Source: an uncultured Saprospiraceae bacterium (GTDB taxonomy: Bacteria; Bacteroidota; Bacteroidia; Chitinophagales; Saprospiraceae). From it: 64,000 nucleotides of DNA. The DNA lies in the NCBI GenBank assembly GCA_938015435.1, contig CALLPN010000028.1, positions 1 to 64,000 of the forward strand, written 5' to 3'. Under the pieces are notes generated by a model that saw only the letters and a program-made list of their open reading frames with translations, had not been told where the DNA came from and did no database searches. Below are positions 40,270-50,845 of this stretch, piece after piece. The translations under genes and the position numbers were made by a program. How positions within the stretch are numbered: the stretch's first letter is position 1; each line of letters starts with the position of its first letter.

Positions 40270-40953
40270 TTATTCTTCGTCTCTACAAGCTTGCTTAAGA
40301 GCAGCGAGAGCTTCTTGGCTTTCTGCAATCACTTCAGATTCGTCATCATACTGTACAGTTACCGGAAATACTAATGTTGGTTTCACAGCATCATCCCCAG
40401 CAGTTTCCTTGTATGCTTTGACTGCCGTCTTTAGGCTTTGTCTATCATCGAATGTAGCGTCTACTCCATCGATAGTTAGCGCCACAGGATATACTAATGA
40501 AAAGCATTTAAATCCTTTCCCATTCTTCCCTTTACATCCTTTACTTCCTGGACAATCGTTGCGTAATGTTTTAAGAGCGTCTTTAGATTCTACATCTGCT
40601 ACTTCTCCATCTTCTGTCAACACTTGGATTGGAAAAAGCAATTGAGGCTTATTAGCTCTTGATTTTTCTACTCCATTTTCTTCGAACCATGCAGATACTA
40701 ATGTGTGAAGTGCTTCATAACTTTCTGCAGATGCGGTAGTCGCATCCACAAATTGAATGCTTATTGGGAATACGAATTCAAGACACGCATTTTTCCCAAT
40801 AGCTCCTTGCTGCATACTTTCAACTGTTCTATCAACGAGGCTTTCGATATCTGATATTTCCGGTTCGTCTTTACTGCACGAACTCATCATAATAATAAAG
40901 GCCGCTAGAAGAAAGAAACTTGCTTTTCTAAATATTTTAATTTGATCTGTCAT
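40270..40953 (-). CDS. Lipoprotein with internally duplicated (F/L)(V/L)(F/Y)P(I/V) units
   Basis: Lipobox MMSSC; CLEFVFPISIQF...LLFPIQVLTEDG...ALKTLRNDC repeated as CFSLVYPVALTIDG...LVFPVTVQYDDES...ALAALKQAC. Confidence 0.75.
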   Translation of the reverse strand: MTDQIKIFRKASFFLLAAFIIMMSSCSKDEPEISDIESLVDRTVESMQQGAIGKNACLEFVFPISIQFVDATTASAESYEALHTLVSAWFEENGVEKSRANKPQLLFPIQVLTEDGEVADVESKDALKTLRNDCPGSKGCKGKNGKGFKCFSLVYPVALTIDGVDATFDDRQSLKTAVKAYKETAGDDAVKPTLVFPVTVQYDDESEVIAESQEALAALKQACRDEE

Positions 40954-41034
40954 AAGGTATATATTTTATAATGTGATAATGAAATAGTATGATTGGTTCA
41001 ACCATACAGTTTTGATCTACGCTGACTAATTGTT

Positions 41035-41634
41035 TTAATTTTTTATTGCTAACATTTGTTCTGACTCTAAGTATTTTCTAAGATTCTTTTTAGCTCTTGT
41101 CAGCAAACTCTCTACAGCTTTGACAGTCAGGTCCATCATATCTGCTATTTCTTTTTGCGGTGTTTTATCCAATTTAGCGAGGATAAGAACTGATTTTTGT
41201 TTTTCTGGTAATCGTTGGATAGCGTCAAACATAATATTCATTTGCTCCTTACTTTCAAGTATTGTCCCAGGGTGCATAAAATTTGTAGGCTCGTAATATT
41301 GCGCTCTTTCATCATTATCAATTCTATGGATTGATACCATTTTACCTGATCTCTTTTTCCTAGACTTATACTTAAGGAAGTCTTTAGATTTGTTTAAAGC
41401 TATTCTGTACACCCATGTTCTTAGTTTCGATTCATTTTTAAATCGCCTTAACCCTGACAAGGCCGATAACAATGTATCCTGTACTATCTCTTCCGTGTCT
41501 TCTTTATTTTGAACATAACTAAAGGTTGTATTGTATATCCATGAAGTCGCATCTCTGGCAAAAATTTTAACCTCAGACGGATCATTATTGATAAGTTTTG
41601 TGATATCTAAAGAGTTTATTATTTGCTGTTTCAT
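41035..41634 (-). CDS. ECF-type RNA polymerase sigma factor
   Basis: DTEEIVQDTLLSALSGLRRFKNESKLRTWVYRIALNKSKDFLK and RLPEKQKSVLILAKLDKTPQKEIADMMDLTVKAVESLLTRAKKNLRKYL. Confidence 0.93.
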   Translation of the reverse strand: MKQQIINSLDITKLINNDPSEVKIFARDATSWIYNTTFSYVQNKEDTEEIVQDTLLSALSGLRRFKNESKLRTWVYRIALNKSKDFLKYKSRKKRSGKMVSIHRIDNDERAQYYEPTNFMHPGTILESKEQMNIMFDAIQRLPEKQKSVLILAKLDKTPQKEIADMMDLTVKAVESLLTRAKKNLRKYLESEQMLAIKN

Positions 41635-41827
41635 TGTTCTATTATTGGTGTTAATAAAGCGCTAAATATTTTTACTAATCTCATCGCTACAATTGCGCCT
41701 TTGATGAGATAAGGGAGGAATCTTGATTTTGTACTCACTTTATTTTCAATAAAATTAAAACTGGACCAATTAATAAAATACCTTTGAAGCAGAGTTCCTT
41801 ATATACTAGGACCTCAGAGCGAAGAAT

Positions 41828-42394
41828 ATGGAAGAGAAAATATTATGGAATAAATTAAGATCAGGTGATTCTCAAGCTCTGGAGAGGATCTATCGTACTT
41901 ATTTTGATGAGTTATATCGGTATGGTAGGAGCTATACCAAAGATCTCAATACCATAGAAGACTGTATCCAAGAAATGTTTATCGATCTATGGAATAGCAG
42001 AGAGCGACTATCAGAGACTGACGCTATAAAGCCTTATCTCTATGTAACTCTTAAGCGCAGACTGTTCCATTCTAACAAGAAAAGCAAAAAGACATCAGAA
42101 CAAGAAGTAGGTGAGATGCACTTCGAAGCGGAACTGGCTATAGATCAGATCTTAATCAACAATGAACTCAAATCGGAACAGAGCGAATCCTTGAAGAACG
42201 CGTTTACCAAGCTAAGTGCAAGGCAAAAAGAAATACTATATCTCAAATACTACTCCGACATGAGTTACGAAGAGATATCAGAAATCATGGATCTCAATTA
42301 TCAATCCGCAAGAAATTTAGTGTCGAGAGCATTAATAAAACTATCAAAACACATCCTTTTGATAGTACTTATGATAATAATTGCTTTGAAGTGA
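41828..42394 (+). CDS. ECF-type RNA polymerase sigma factor (Bacteroidota FecI-like)
   Basis: LWNKLRSGDSQALERIYRTYFDELYRYGRSY...IEDCIQEMFIDLW and KLSARQKEILYLKYYSDMSYEEISEIMDLNYQSARNLVSRALIKLSK. Confidence 0.94.
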   Translation: MEEKILWNKLRSGDSQALERIYRTYFDELYRYGRSYTKDLNTIEDCIQEMFIDLWNSRERLSETDAIKPYLYVTLKRRLFHSNKKSKKTSEQEVGEMHFEAELAIDQILINNELKSEQSESLKNAFTKLSARQKEILYLKYYSDMSYEEISEIMDLNYQSARNLVSRALIKLSKHILLIVLMIIIALK

Positions 42395-42437
42395 GTACAA
42401 AACAATGACTTCGCTCTTATATAAGAAAAGAGTGACC

Positions 42438-42908
42438 ATGAAAAGATATATACCTAACCTGTTATTGGCCTTAAGTTGCCTACTGATGGGAAGCTGCTCA
42501 AAGGATGCAGAACCTAGAATAGTCGAAGCTGAATTGCAAGTTTACTTTGATGCGTTTGTATCAGAGGCTGCACAACATCAACTAGAGATCGATCTATCTA
42601 CTCTAGATATCGGTGGATATGTACAGACTATCGAAACTACTGGAACTATAGGACAATGTATATCTTATACCAATGGATCCAAAGATGTAGTAGTAGATGA
42701 AAGTAACTGGAATAGACTAGATGCCTTAGAAAAAGAATATGTAATATTCCATGAATTAGGTCATTGCATATTACGTAGATCTCACAATGACACCGAAAAT
42801 GCGAGCGGAGTATGTGAGAGTATCATGCAAAGTGGAGAAGGATTATGTCGGAGCGATTATACGATCAGTAATAGATCCAATTTATTAAAAGAGTTATTTA
42901 CTAAATAA
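42438..42908 (+). CDS. Putative zinc metallopeptidase lipoprotein
   Basis: Lipobox LLMGSC after MKRYIPNLLLALS (ATG at 42438 within ORF 42405); FHELGHCILRRSH (HExxHxxxxxH). Confidence 0.8.
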   Translation: MKRYIPNLLLALSCLLMGSCSKDAEPRIVEAELQVYFDAFVSEAAQHQLEIDLSTLDIGGYVQTIETTGTIGQCISYTNGSKDVVVDESNWNRLDALEKEYVIFHELGHCILRRSHNDTENASGVCESIMQSGEGLCRSDYTISNRSNLLKELFTK

Positions 42909-42922
42909 GCAATCATTTTAAA

Positions 42923-43924
42923 ATGAATAAATATCTAGAATACGATTCTGTTGATTTTGCCCAAGAGGAATCTTTTTTAAGATGGGTGCGCAGGAGCGAT
43001 ACTCAAGACATCACTTTTTGGGAAGAATGGATTTCAAAGCATCCTGAGAAAAAAGATGATATAGACAAAGCCATTGCACTAGTAAATCAAATTACATTTA
43101 AAGAAGCTAATGTAGAGCAAGGTGCCAAAGAGAAAGTATGGTCTCATATACAAGACGGCATATCAAAAGACAATCAATCAGAGAAGTCTACCGTCAAATC
43201 AATACCTAAGAAAAAATCAAACGCTAAAGTAATTGGACTATTGAGGTTGGCGGCAGTAGCCGTAATGGCCATTGCCTTTATGATGGTTACCATGAATAAT
43301 AAATTTGATACTACCATACAAACCCAGTATGCAGATGTGCAAACCATCACTTTACCGGACGGATCTACAGTTCAGCTCAATTCTGATAGTAAACTAAGTT
43401 ACGATACCGAGTCCTGGGCTACGGACCGTACTCTAGAGCTCGATGGCGAAGCATTTTTTGAAGTTAAGAAGGGATCATCTTTCGTAGTAGAAACTAACAA
43501 TGGGAATGTAACAGTACTCGGTACTAGCTTCAATGTATATACAAGAGAACTGGCATTCGATGTCTACTGTAAGACTGGTAAGGTATCGGTAAACACTAAA
43601 GATCAGAAAACCGTATTGACACCCAATCAATCTGTAACTGTAAAAGATCGAAAGCATCTATTACAAGATACTGTAGAAGTAAATAACAATAGAGCATTAT
43701 GGAAAGATGGAATCTATACCTATGATAATGTTCCTGTGGCTATTGTAGTGAATGAATTAGAAAGACAACTAGATATTAAAATTAAAATATCGAAATCATT
43801 GATTAACAAGCAATACACAGGAAGTTTCACTACTACAGATAAAATGACTGCATTATCAGAAGTACTCTGGCCTTTAAATTTAAAGTTTACAATAGATGGC
43901 AACAATGTCATCGTAACTGAATAA
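42923..43924 (+). CDS. FecR-family anti-sigma factor
   Basis: TM segment LLRLAAVAVMAIAFMMVTM, TITLPDGSTVQLNSDSKLSYDTESWATDRTLELDGEAFFEVKKGSSFVVETNNGNVTVLGTSFNVY. Confidence 0.94.
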   Translation: MNKYLEYDSVDFAQEESFLRWVRRSDTQDITFWEEWISKHPEKKDDIDKAIALVNQITFKEANVEQGAKEKVWSHIQDGISKDNQSEKSTVKSIPKKKSNAKVIGLLRLAAVAVMAIAFMMVTMNNKFDTTIQTQYADVQTITLPDGSTVQLNSDSKLSYDTESWATDRTLELDGEAFFEVKKGSSFVVETNNGNVTVLGTSFNVYTRELAFDVYCKTGKVSVNTKDQKTVLTPNQSVTVKDRKHLLQDTVEVNNNRALWKDGIYTYDNVPVAIVVNELERQLDIKIKISKSLINKQYTGSFTTTDKMTALSEVLWPLNLKFTIDGNNVIVTE

Positions 43925-43933
43925 GCACATTTT

Positions 43934-46606
43934 ATGAAGTATATCTTTAGCCTATTCTTTTTATTATTGTTCACTACCCTAGTGGCACAAAGCGACATGG
44001 ATAACATCAAGGTCAATTATCAAGCTTCTGGATTGAGTCTATCGGAGGTATTTTCAGAACTAGAAGCAGAGTACGGAATTCGATTTTCATACGCTACATC
44101 CGCAATCTTGGAAGAACCCATAGAAGTAACATTCAAAGATGAATCCATCGATGACGTTCTCGACTATCTATTGAGCAATCAGCAGATGGAATACAAGATC
44201 ATGTCCAATAATATCCTTGTCCGTAAAGCGGATGCTTACCAAGAAACCAATACTGAAAATTACAACAAAAGCCTTCACCTAAGAGGTCGCGTAACGCAAC
44301 CTGGGCAAAGCAATAATGGTCTTGAGCTAGCCACTATAGCGATTAGCAATACATCCTTAGGAACATATACCGATGATCAAGGTAGATTTGACATCGAGAT
44401 TCCTGCTCAGCACATTTCCGAGAACTTAATTTTCCATGCCTTAGGATATGAAGATATCATCTATAAGATCGACGAACTCCAAGATAGCTATGTAATGGTA
44501 GCCATGAAATCTGGCGGATTTTCTATCGATGAAGTAACCATAGTCAATCGACAAAAACCTATTAAGGTGAATCAGATCAACAACAGTATTGGACTCAATC
44601 AAAATCAGCTAAACGATAAAACATCTGGAGTCGTCGGAAGTGATCTTTCGAGACAACTACAATTGCTTCCTGGCATATCTGCACATGATGATGCTTCAGC
44701 TAAAATTAAAATCAGAGGAAGTAATAGTGATGAGACCATGATCATAATCGATGGATTACCTATCTACCATTCGAGTCATTATTACGGAATTTTTAGCGGT
44801 GTAAATACTTCATTCATAGATTCTATCAATATTTATAAAAACAACTATCCATTACAATACGATGGAAAGACTGGTGGCGTAGTAGAATTATATAGTAGTG
44901 ATCGTCAAGCGCAAAAAGCCAAAGGAAATATAGAAGTCAATCTATTGACAGTCTCTGCTGATGCTACGATTCCCTTGTCAAAGAAGACTATGATTGTTGT
45001 GGCTGGAAGATCTACAATCGGTAACGTAAGTAATTCGCAATTCAATACGTTTGCACCCGAATCTGCAGAACCTGAAACTGTGGATAATTTTCGTGATCCT
45101 AAGATGAATCAATCTACAGATCCGCAATTTAGTTTTTACGACATCAATGCCAAATTGCAAACTAGATTTAGACAAAAAGACGTATTGAGCATACAGTTTT
45201 ACAAGAGTACAGACCGACTTTCTAATATCTATGACCGGAAATTAGAAGACAGTCAAAAAGATCGTATCGAGTTAATGGCCAATGAACAAGCTTATTGGGA
45301 TAATACTGCTATGGGCATAGATTACAAAATGAAAATATCTGCATCTACTCACTGGAACACTGGGTTATATTATTCACGATACGACAATGAAATAACTAAC
45401 GACTATCGCATAGATGCTATGCCCAAAGGAAACATGCAAGGTCCACCTCCAATGAGTAACATTAGTGAAGTAAGGTCTAAACAAAACAATAACCTTACTG
45501 AAACTGGCGTGGATAGTCATCTTTCTCATACGATAGGGTCGCAAACATTCCAAATAGGATTATCTGCCACACAGCATGATCTTCACTATAAAATCGAAGA
45601 GAATAGAAATATTCAATTCCAAGGCGCAAAGGTATTTTATGAGTCTGCAATATATACCGGATACAAAGGGCAATTGACAGATAAGTTATTCCTTAATACT
45701 GGATTGCGTGCAAGTTATTTCGATCTCAATCGAGGGAGTTACTTTTCACCAAGAGCATTACTTAACTACTCTATCACTGATCGTATTTCTACTAAAGTAT
45801 CCTATGGATATTATCAGCAACTTGTAAGACAATTTCACTATGAATATAGAGGCGAACCCATGGAGATTTGGGTAAGTGCAGGACAAAACGATATTCCAGT
45901 ACTCAAGTCTCACAATATGATGATAGGTGGTACAGCAAGGTTTGGTGGGTTCACCATAGATGTAGAGGCTTATCACAAACAAATGGAAGGTAAGGTAGAG
46001 TATGCCGTACTTAATCCCGGCAATGGATCGGCTAATACCAATCAAGCGAGAGACTATCAATTATTCAAAGGAGATGGCATCTCTCTTGGTATAGATGTGT
46101 TACTCAGCACAGGTTATAAAAAGTATGATACTTATCTAAGTTACTCGCTTAGTAAAAGCACACAAAGATTCGATGAGATCGCGAGGAATAAGTACTTCCC
46201 TACTGAAGACGATCGTCGTCATCAATTGAAATGGATCAATACTTTTAAAACTGGAAACATAACATGGGGAGCTAATACAGTCTACATCAGCGGAAGAAGA
46301 TACACAGATATCCAGACATTGGGTGAGCAAGGTAATATCACTCAATCTAATCCAGATCAACGATTCACCAGATTACCTGCAAATCAAAGAATAGATCTGA
46401 GCGCTACTTTTGATTTCAATGTTTCTAAATTGAACTCTAGTATTTCGATTGCTCTTTTCAATGCGCTCAACAATCAGAATGTAAAGTATGTACAATCTGT
46501 AACTACTACCATCGAACAAAATCAAGCTCCTCTCAACACTGTAATTGGAAGCGATAGCAGTTTATTAGGAAGGACCATTAATCTAAGTTGGAGAATCGGA
46601 TTTTAA
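43934..46606 (+). CDS. TonB-dependent receptor with N-terminal STN domain
   Basis: STN-like LSLSEVFSELEAEYGIRFSYATSAI, carboxypeptidase-like segment, plug SRQLQLLPGISAHDDASAKIKIRGSNSDETMIIIDGLPIYH, terminal LLGRTINLSWRIGF. Confidence 0.94.
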   Translation: MKYIFSLFFLLLFTTLVAQSDMDNIKVNYQASGLSLSEVFSELEAEYGIRFSYATSAILEEPIEVTFKDESIDDVLDYLLSNQQMEYKIMSNNILVRKADAYQETNTENYNKSLHLRGRVTQPGQSNNGLELATIAISNTSLGTYTDDQGRFDIEIPAQHISENLIFHALGYEDIIYKIDELQDSYVMVAMKSGGFSIDEVTIVNRQKPIKVNQINNSIGLNQNQLNDKTSGVVGSDLSRQLQLLPGISAHDDASAKIKIRGSNSDETMIIIDGLPIYHSSHYYGIFSGVNTSFIDSINIYKNNYPLQYDGKTGGVVELYSSDRQAQKAKGNIEVNLLTVSADATIPLSKKTMIVVAGRSTIGNVSNSQFNTFAPESAEPETVDNFRDPKMNQSTDPQFSFYDINAKLQTRFRQKDVLSIQFYKSTDRLSNIYDRKLEDSQKDRIELMANEQAYWDNTAMGIDYKMKISASTHWNTGLYYSRYDNEITNDYRIDAMPKGNMQGPPPMSNISEVRSKQNNNLTETGVDSHLSHTIGSQTFQIGLSATQHDLHYKIEENRNIQFQGAKVFYESAIYTGYKGQLTDKLFLNTGLRASYFDLNRGSYFSPRALLNYSITDRISTKVSYGYYQQLVRQFHYEYRGEPMEIWVSAGQNDIPVLKSHNMMIGGTARFGGFTIDVEAYHKQMEGKVEYAVLNPGNGSANTNQARDYQLFKGDGISLGIDVLLSTGYKKYDTYLSYSLSKSTQRFDEIARNKYFPTEDDRRHQLKWINTFKTGNITWGANTVYISGRRYTDIQTLGEQGNITQSNPDQRFTRLPANQRIDLSATFDFNVSKLNSSISIALFNALNNQNVKYVQSVTTTIEQNQAPLNTVIGSDSSLLGRTINLSWRIGF

Positions 46607-46826
46607 GAAAGGCGCTTTCATTCACTATATTTGCGTAGACCATAGAGCGGATGATGAGAACAGATTCCATAACATTAACCAGTAAGTAGATCAGAATACA
46701 CTACTGCAGCGCCAGAGGCGCCACCTAAGAGCGCTTTCGGCTACATTCTTATCAGTTTACTAAGGAGAGATGGGTTTTGCCGCCTATTGCCTCTATAGGA
46801 AATCATAAAACAACGAAGCACTTTAC

Positions 46827-47771
46827 GTGAGATTATTAATATTCCTCATATCGATTATTCTGGTAGGCTGCAATAGCTCAGAAATTGAAGTTATTACACT
46901 TCCCATTGATCTAGCTACTATACCAGAAGGTATTGCAGTGCACCCAAAGACTAATGATATTTACATCAGTAGTCTGCACTTTGATCAATTAGTGAAATAT
47001 GATGTATTCAATAATAGCTTAGACGTGATCTTCAATATATCAAAGCATGGCTATTCTCAAGGAGTAGGTATCGACATTTACGGTAACCAGTTATATGCAT
47101 TAGGTAATTACGATAGAGATTCGTTCTCCATGCTCTACATCAAAAACATGGACACCGATCGAGATTTATCCTTCCGGGCAGATAGTCTCGGTAAGACTTT
47201 CTTTAATGATCTTGCCATAGACAAAGACGGAAACTGCTATATCACAGATACAGATCATCACCGAATATACTTCTACGATCATGATACACATACTATCAAT
47301 ACATTCTTGGTAGACGAACAAATAGAAAACCCTAACGGCATCGCAATCTCAGATGACCAATCAAAACTCTTTGTGGATTCCTATTCTCATGGTATTCGCA
47401 TCGTTGATATCAAGCAAAAGAGAATACTAAACACCTTACACTCCCCTACTGCAGAGCGAGGAATAGACGGCATCAAATATCATAATGAAAAAGTATACTT
47501 CATCGTAAATGGAATCAAAGACAAAAGCCAACATGGATTATACAGTCTAGATCTGATCGATGACGCAACTGAATTTGGCAATATGGACCCTGTTATAGTT
47601 TTCCATGAGAAGATGAAAATCCCAACTACTTTCTCGATCGTAGGAAATGATTTCTACATTCTTGCAAATAGTCAAATGGATCTATTGGACCAAGAGAAAA
47701 ATGAAATTATAGATACTTCTAAGTTGACAAAGACATATATTTTGAAGAAGAAAATCCTAATCAATAAATAA
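46827..47771 (+). CDS. NHL/SMP-30-like beta-propeller lipoprotein
   Basis: GTG start, lipobox IILVGC; IPEGIAVHPKTNDIYISSLHFDQLVKYD, FNDLAIDKDGNCYITDTDHHRIYFYD, NPNGIAISDDQSKLFVDSY. Confidence 0.75.
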   Translation: MRLLIFLISIILVGCNSSEIEVITLPIDLATIPEGIAVHPKTNDIYISSLHFDQLVKYDVFNNSLDVIFNISKHGYSQGVGIDIYGNQLYALGNYDRDSFSMLYIKNMDTDRDLSFRADSLGKTFFNDLAIDKDGNCYITDTDHHRIYFYDHDTHTINTFLVDEQIENPNGIAISDDQSKLFVDSYSHGIRIVDIKQKRILNTLHSPTAERGIDGIKYHNEKVYFIVNGIKDKSQHGLYSLDLIDDATEFGNMDPVIVFHEKMKIPTTFSIVGNDFYILANSQMDLLDQEKNEIIDTSKLTKTYILKKKILINK

Positions 47772-47880
47772 GTGCGTTTCTAAAACATGCGTACACTTTC
47801 TATCATTATTACCTTCCTACCCTCAATATGTTTCGATCTCCAGAGTCAATCAAATAAATTCACGGCTGGAACAAAAAAAA

Positions 47881-47910
47881 GACCCTGACAATCCTAAGAT
47901 CATCAGAGTC
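47881..47910 (-). terminator. Intrinsic terminator for the TonB-dependent receptor
   Basis: gaccctgacaatcctaagatcatcagagtc imperfect hairpin; preceding A8 on + gives a T-tract on -. Confidence 0.6.
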
Positions 47911-47980
47911 AATTATATTCTAGCTTCTTAAAATCATCATTCCTAAATCATGACAATTTTATGAAAACTTAAATTCAATT

Positions 47981-50845
47981 TTATAAATTGAAAGCTAATT
48001 TCAAGAATGCATATCTTCCAGTAAATCCAAATTGAGATGTTCTTCTTGAATATGGGAAAGATGCATTAGATTGTCCACCTGCTCTATTTTCTGTAGGATA
48101 AACATCTAAAAGATTGTTAGCACCTAGAGTCACTCTAAACCCATCAGTTACAGGATAACTTAAAGATAAATCAGTAATAAGCTTTGCGTCATACAATGCA
48201 TCTTCTGATACTTCAGTACCATCTACTCTAGCGTCACCAGAGAAATCATCTGGATCAGTTACTGAACCGTACCAAACATTTCTAAGAGATATATCTAGAC
48301 CGTTTGTTAATGATAAAGTGTTAGATAGTGTCAACTTACTTCTCGGTTGAGCAAGCGTAAGGAACGCTTCTTCTTGGCCATCAAAGAAATCACCTGATAT
48401 TCCCGCATTTGCTATTTTTTCAGGAACCATGATATTCTCTACTTCATTTTTAGAAAATGTAGCTGCAAGACTATTGTTTAATAAAAGTCCACTCTCAGTT
48501 GTAAATCTATAACCTAATACGATATCTACTCCTTGTGTTCTTGTGTCAATTGCATTGGCTAAAAATCTTGCTCTACCCGCACCAGCAGCTTTAAACAAAC
48601 CTGCTAATTCTTCATTTCCACCATCTGAAAATGCTCCAGATAAAATGATTCTATCATCGATACTAATTTGGTATGCATCGATAGTCAGACTTAATCCACC
48701 GTGCTTCGCTGTAGCTCCTATACTGATACTTTGAGAAGTTTCTTCTTTCAACTTATCTATTCCGATAAGCTGTGCTGCTCTACTATCATTAGTAAATAAT
48801 CCTTCTTCTTGTGCCACACCGTTGGCATCAAAAATAGTACTACTACGACTAAAGAACTGTTGGTGTAACGATGGTGCTCTAAATCCTGTAGAGTACGCTC
48901 CACGTATTGAAATATTATCCGTTGCTTTTACTCTTGAAGCTAATTTGTAATTGAAAGTATTTCCGAAATCAGAGAAATCTTCATATCTAGTAGCTAAGGC
49001 AACCAATATTCTATCTGTAACATCCAATTCAAAGTCTGCATAACCTGCTATACTATTCCTTGACTTACTAAGTGCATTATTTGGAGTAAATCCACCAAAT
49101 ACTTGAGCAGCTCCATCAAGTGATTCTCCTTGAGCATTTGTAGCGCCTCCTACACCACCTACAGTGGGTATACCATTATTATCATACGTTGCGTAAGAGT
49201 TTTCTGCTCCTGCATCGATACTAAATCCTTCAACTCTATATTCAGCTCCATAAGAAGTTCTCAATCCAGACATGATACCATCATACTTTCTTGAAAAATC
49301 TAAATTGGAAGTGTTTTGTTGAAATCCGAATGCCCCAGCATCAAAAGTCGACGGAGATGCTGCACCTAAACTAGCATTAGTAGAATTCACTACCGTCATA
49401 CTCATGTCATTAGAACCATATGTATTTGAGAAATCAACATCCCAACCATTATAAGTACCCTTAATACCAAAAGCTAAAGACTTATCAGTAATATTTGATT
49501 GGATACCAGGAAGGAATCCGTTTACATTTGCTGCAGTGTTAGCTTTCGGTCTGTGAGCTTCTCTCAAAAAACCAAATGCGAGACCTTCTCTTGATCCGAT
49601 TCCACCAAATGCATATACTTCAGCGGTTTCGCTTAATGGAATAGACATATTTAAAAATGCCTTTCCTTCACGAAGCTTAGCTGTTCCTACTTTAAATCTG
49701 TAATCGCTTCTTGTCTGACCTCTTGCTGCTAACTCTAAATCATCAAGAGCATTGTAATCTTCATTTGCCGCAGCATCAATGAAGTTTTGTGGTAGACTTG
49801 CAATAATTCCAGCATAGTCATTCGACGTCATATCTGCCACCGTACTTGTTGGATTATTTTCTAGATAAACTCTTTCTGCAGTATTATCTATATCAAATAA
49901 CTTTTCTAAGTTAGTTGCATTTCTTAAGGCTGGATTTCTTGTTCCTAGAGATCCTGTAAGATTGATATATCCTCCCTTGTCACCTAATGGAAGTCCATAA
50001 CTTGCATCCACTTGGACTTTTTCACCGTCCATTCCACCTTCTTGATGATTACCTAGACTACTGATATTACTACCTGTTGTAATTCCTAGTTCTAGTCCGT
50101 CTGTCTTTTCTTTAAGTACAATATTGATAACCCCTGCAATTGCATCAGATCCATACTGAGCAGCTGCACCATCTCTTAGAACTTCTATTCTTTTGATTGC
50201 CGCGGCTGGAATAGCATTCATATCCGTACCTACAGAACCCGCGCCTACAGTACCATTAATATTAAGTAATGAAGTATTGTGACGTCTCTTGCCATTGATC
50301 AATACCAGTACTTGATCCGGTCCTAGGCCTCTAAGACTGGCTGGATCGATGTGATCCGTACCATCTGCTACCGTTTGACTTTGCGATGTAAATGAAGGCG
50401 CTGCAACGTTTAATATTTCGTTGACTGATACTTGTCCTCCTCTAGATATGATTTTTGATACGTCTATAACATCTACAGGAACTGGAGAATCTGTATTCGT
50501 TCTACCAAATGCTCTTGTACCTGTTACTACGATCTCATCCACTAATACACCATTTTCCATCTGGAAATTGGCTGAAGTTTTTTGACCTGCAGCTACAGTC
50601 ACTGTTTGAGTTGAATTTACGTACCCAACATAACTTGCTGTAATTTCATATGTTCCTGGATCTAGACTAAACATGTAATTCCCGTCTATATCTGTGATCG
50701 TTCCATTTCCTGAGTCACCAATACTAATTGATACTCCGATCAATGCCTCTGTTCCATCTACGACAGTACCCGTTACAGTACCTTGTTGTCCATACATGAA
50801 TACGAAGCATAGACTCGCAACAATTGTAAATAAAGTTTTTTTCAT
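47981..50845 (-). CDS. TonB-dependent receptor
   Basis: MKKTLFTIVASLCFVFMYGQQ signal; CarboxypepD_reg-like GTVVDGTEALIGVSISIGDSGNGTITDIDGNYMFSLDPGTYEITASYVGY; plug VLVLINGKRRHNTSLLN...AIPAAAIKRIEVLRDGAAAQYGSDAIAGVINIVLK; ATG at 50845 preferred within ORF to 50890. Confidence 0.94.
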   Translation of the reverse strand: MKKTLFTIVASLCFVFMYGQQGTVTGTVVDGTEALIGVSISIGDSGNGTITDIDGNYMFSLDPGTYEITASYVGYVNSTQTVTVAAGQKTSANFQMENGVLVDEIVVTGTRAFGRTNTDSPVPVDVIDVSKIISRGGQVSVNEILNVAAPSFTSQSQTVADGTDHIDPASLRGLGPDQVLVLINGKRRHNTSLLNINGTVGAGSVGTDMNAIPAAAIKRIEVLRDGAAAQYGSDAIAGVINIVLKEKTDGLELGITTGSNISSLGNHQEGGMDGEKVQVDASYGLPLGDKGGYINLTGSLGTRNPALRNATNLEKLFDIDNTAERVYLENNPTSTVADMTSNDYAGIIASLPQNFIDAAANEDYNALDDLELAARGQTRSDYRFKVGTAKLREGKAFLNMSIPLSETAEVYAFGGIGSREGLAFGFLREAHRPKANTAANVNGFLPGIQSNITDKSLAFGIKGTYNGWDVDFSNTYGSNDMSMTVVNSTNASLGAASPSTFDAGAFGFQQNTSNLDFSRKYDGIMSGLRTSYGAEYRVEGFSIDAGAENSYATYDNNGIPTVGGVGGATNAQGESLDGAAQVFGGFTPNNALSKSRNSIAGYADFELDVTDRILVALATRYEDFSDFGNTFNYKLASRVKATDNISIRGAYSTGFRAPSLHQQFFSRSSTIFDANGVAQEEGLFTNDSRAAQLIGIDKLKEETSQSISIGATAKHGGLSLTIDAYQISIDDRIILSGAFSDGGNEELAGLFKAAGAGRARFLANAIDTRTQGVDIVLGYRFTTESGLLLNNSLAATFSKNEVENIMVPEKIANAGISGDFFDGQEEAFLTLAQPRSKLTLSNTLSLTNGLDISLRNVWYGSVTDPDDFSGDARVDGTEVSEDALYDAKLITDLSLSYPVTDGFRVTLGANNLLDVYPTENRAGGQSNASFPYSRRTSQFGFTGRYAFLKLAFNL

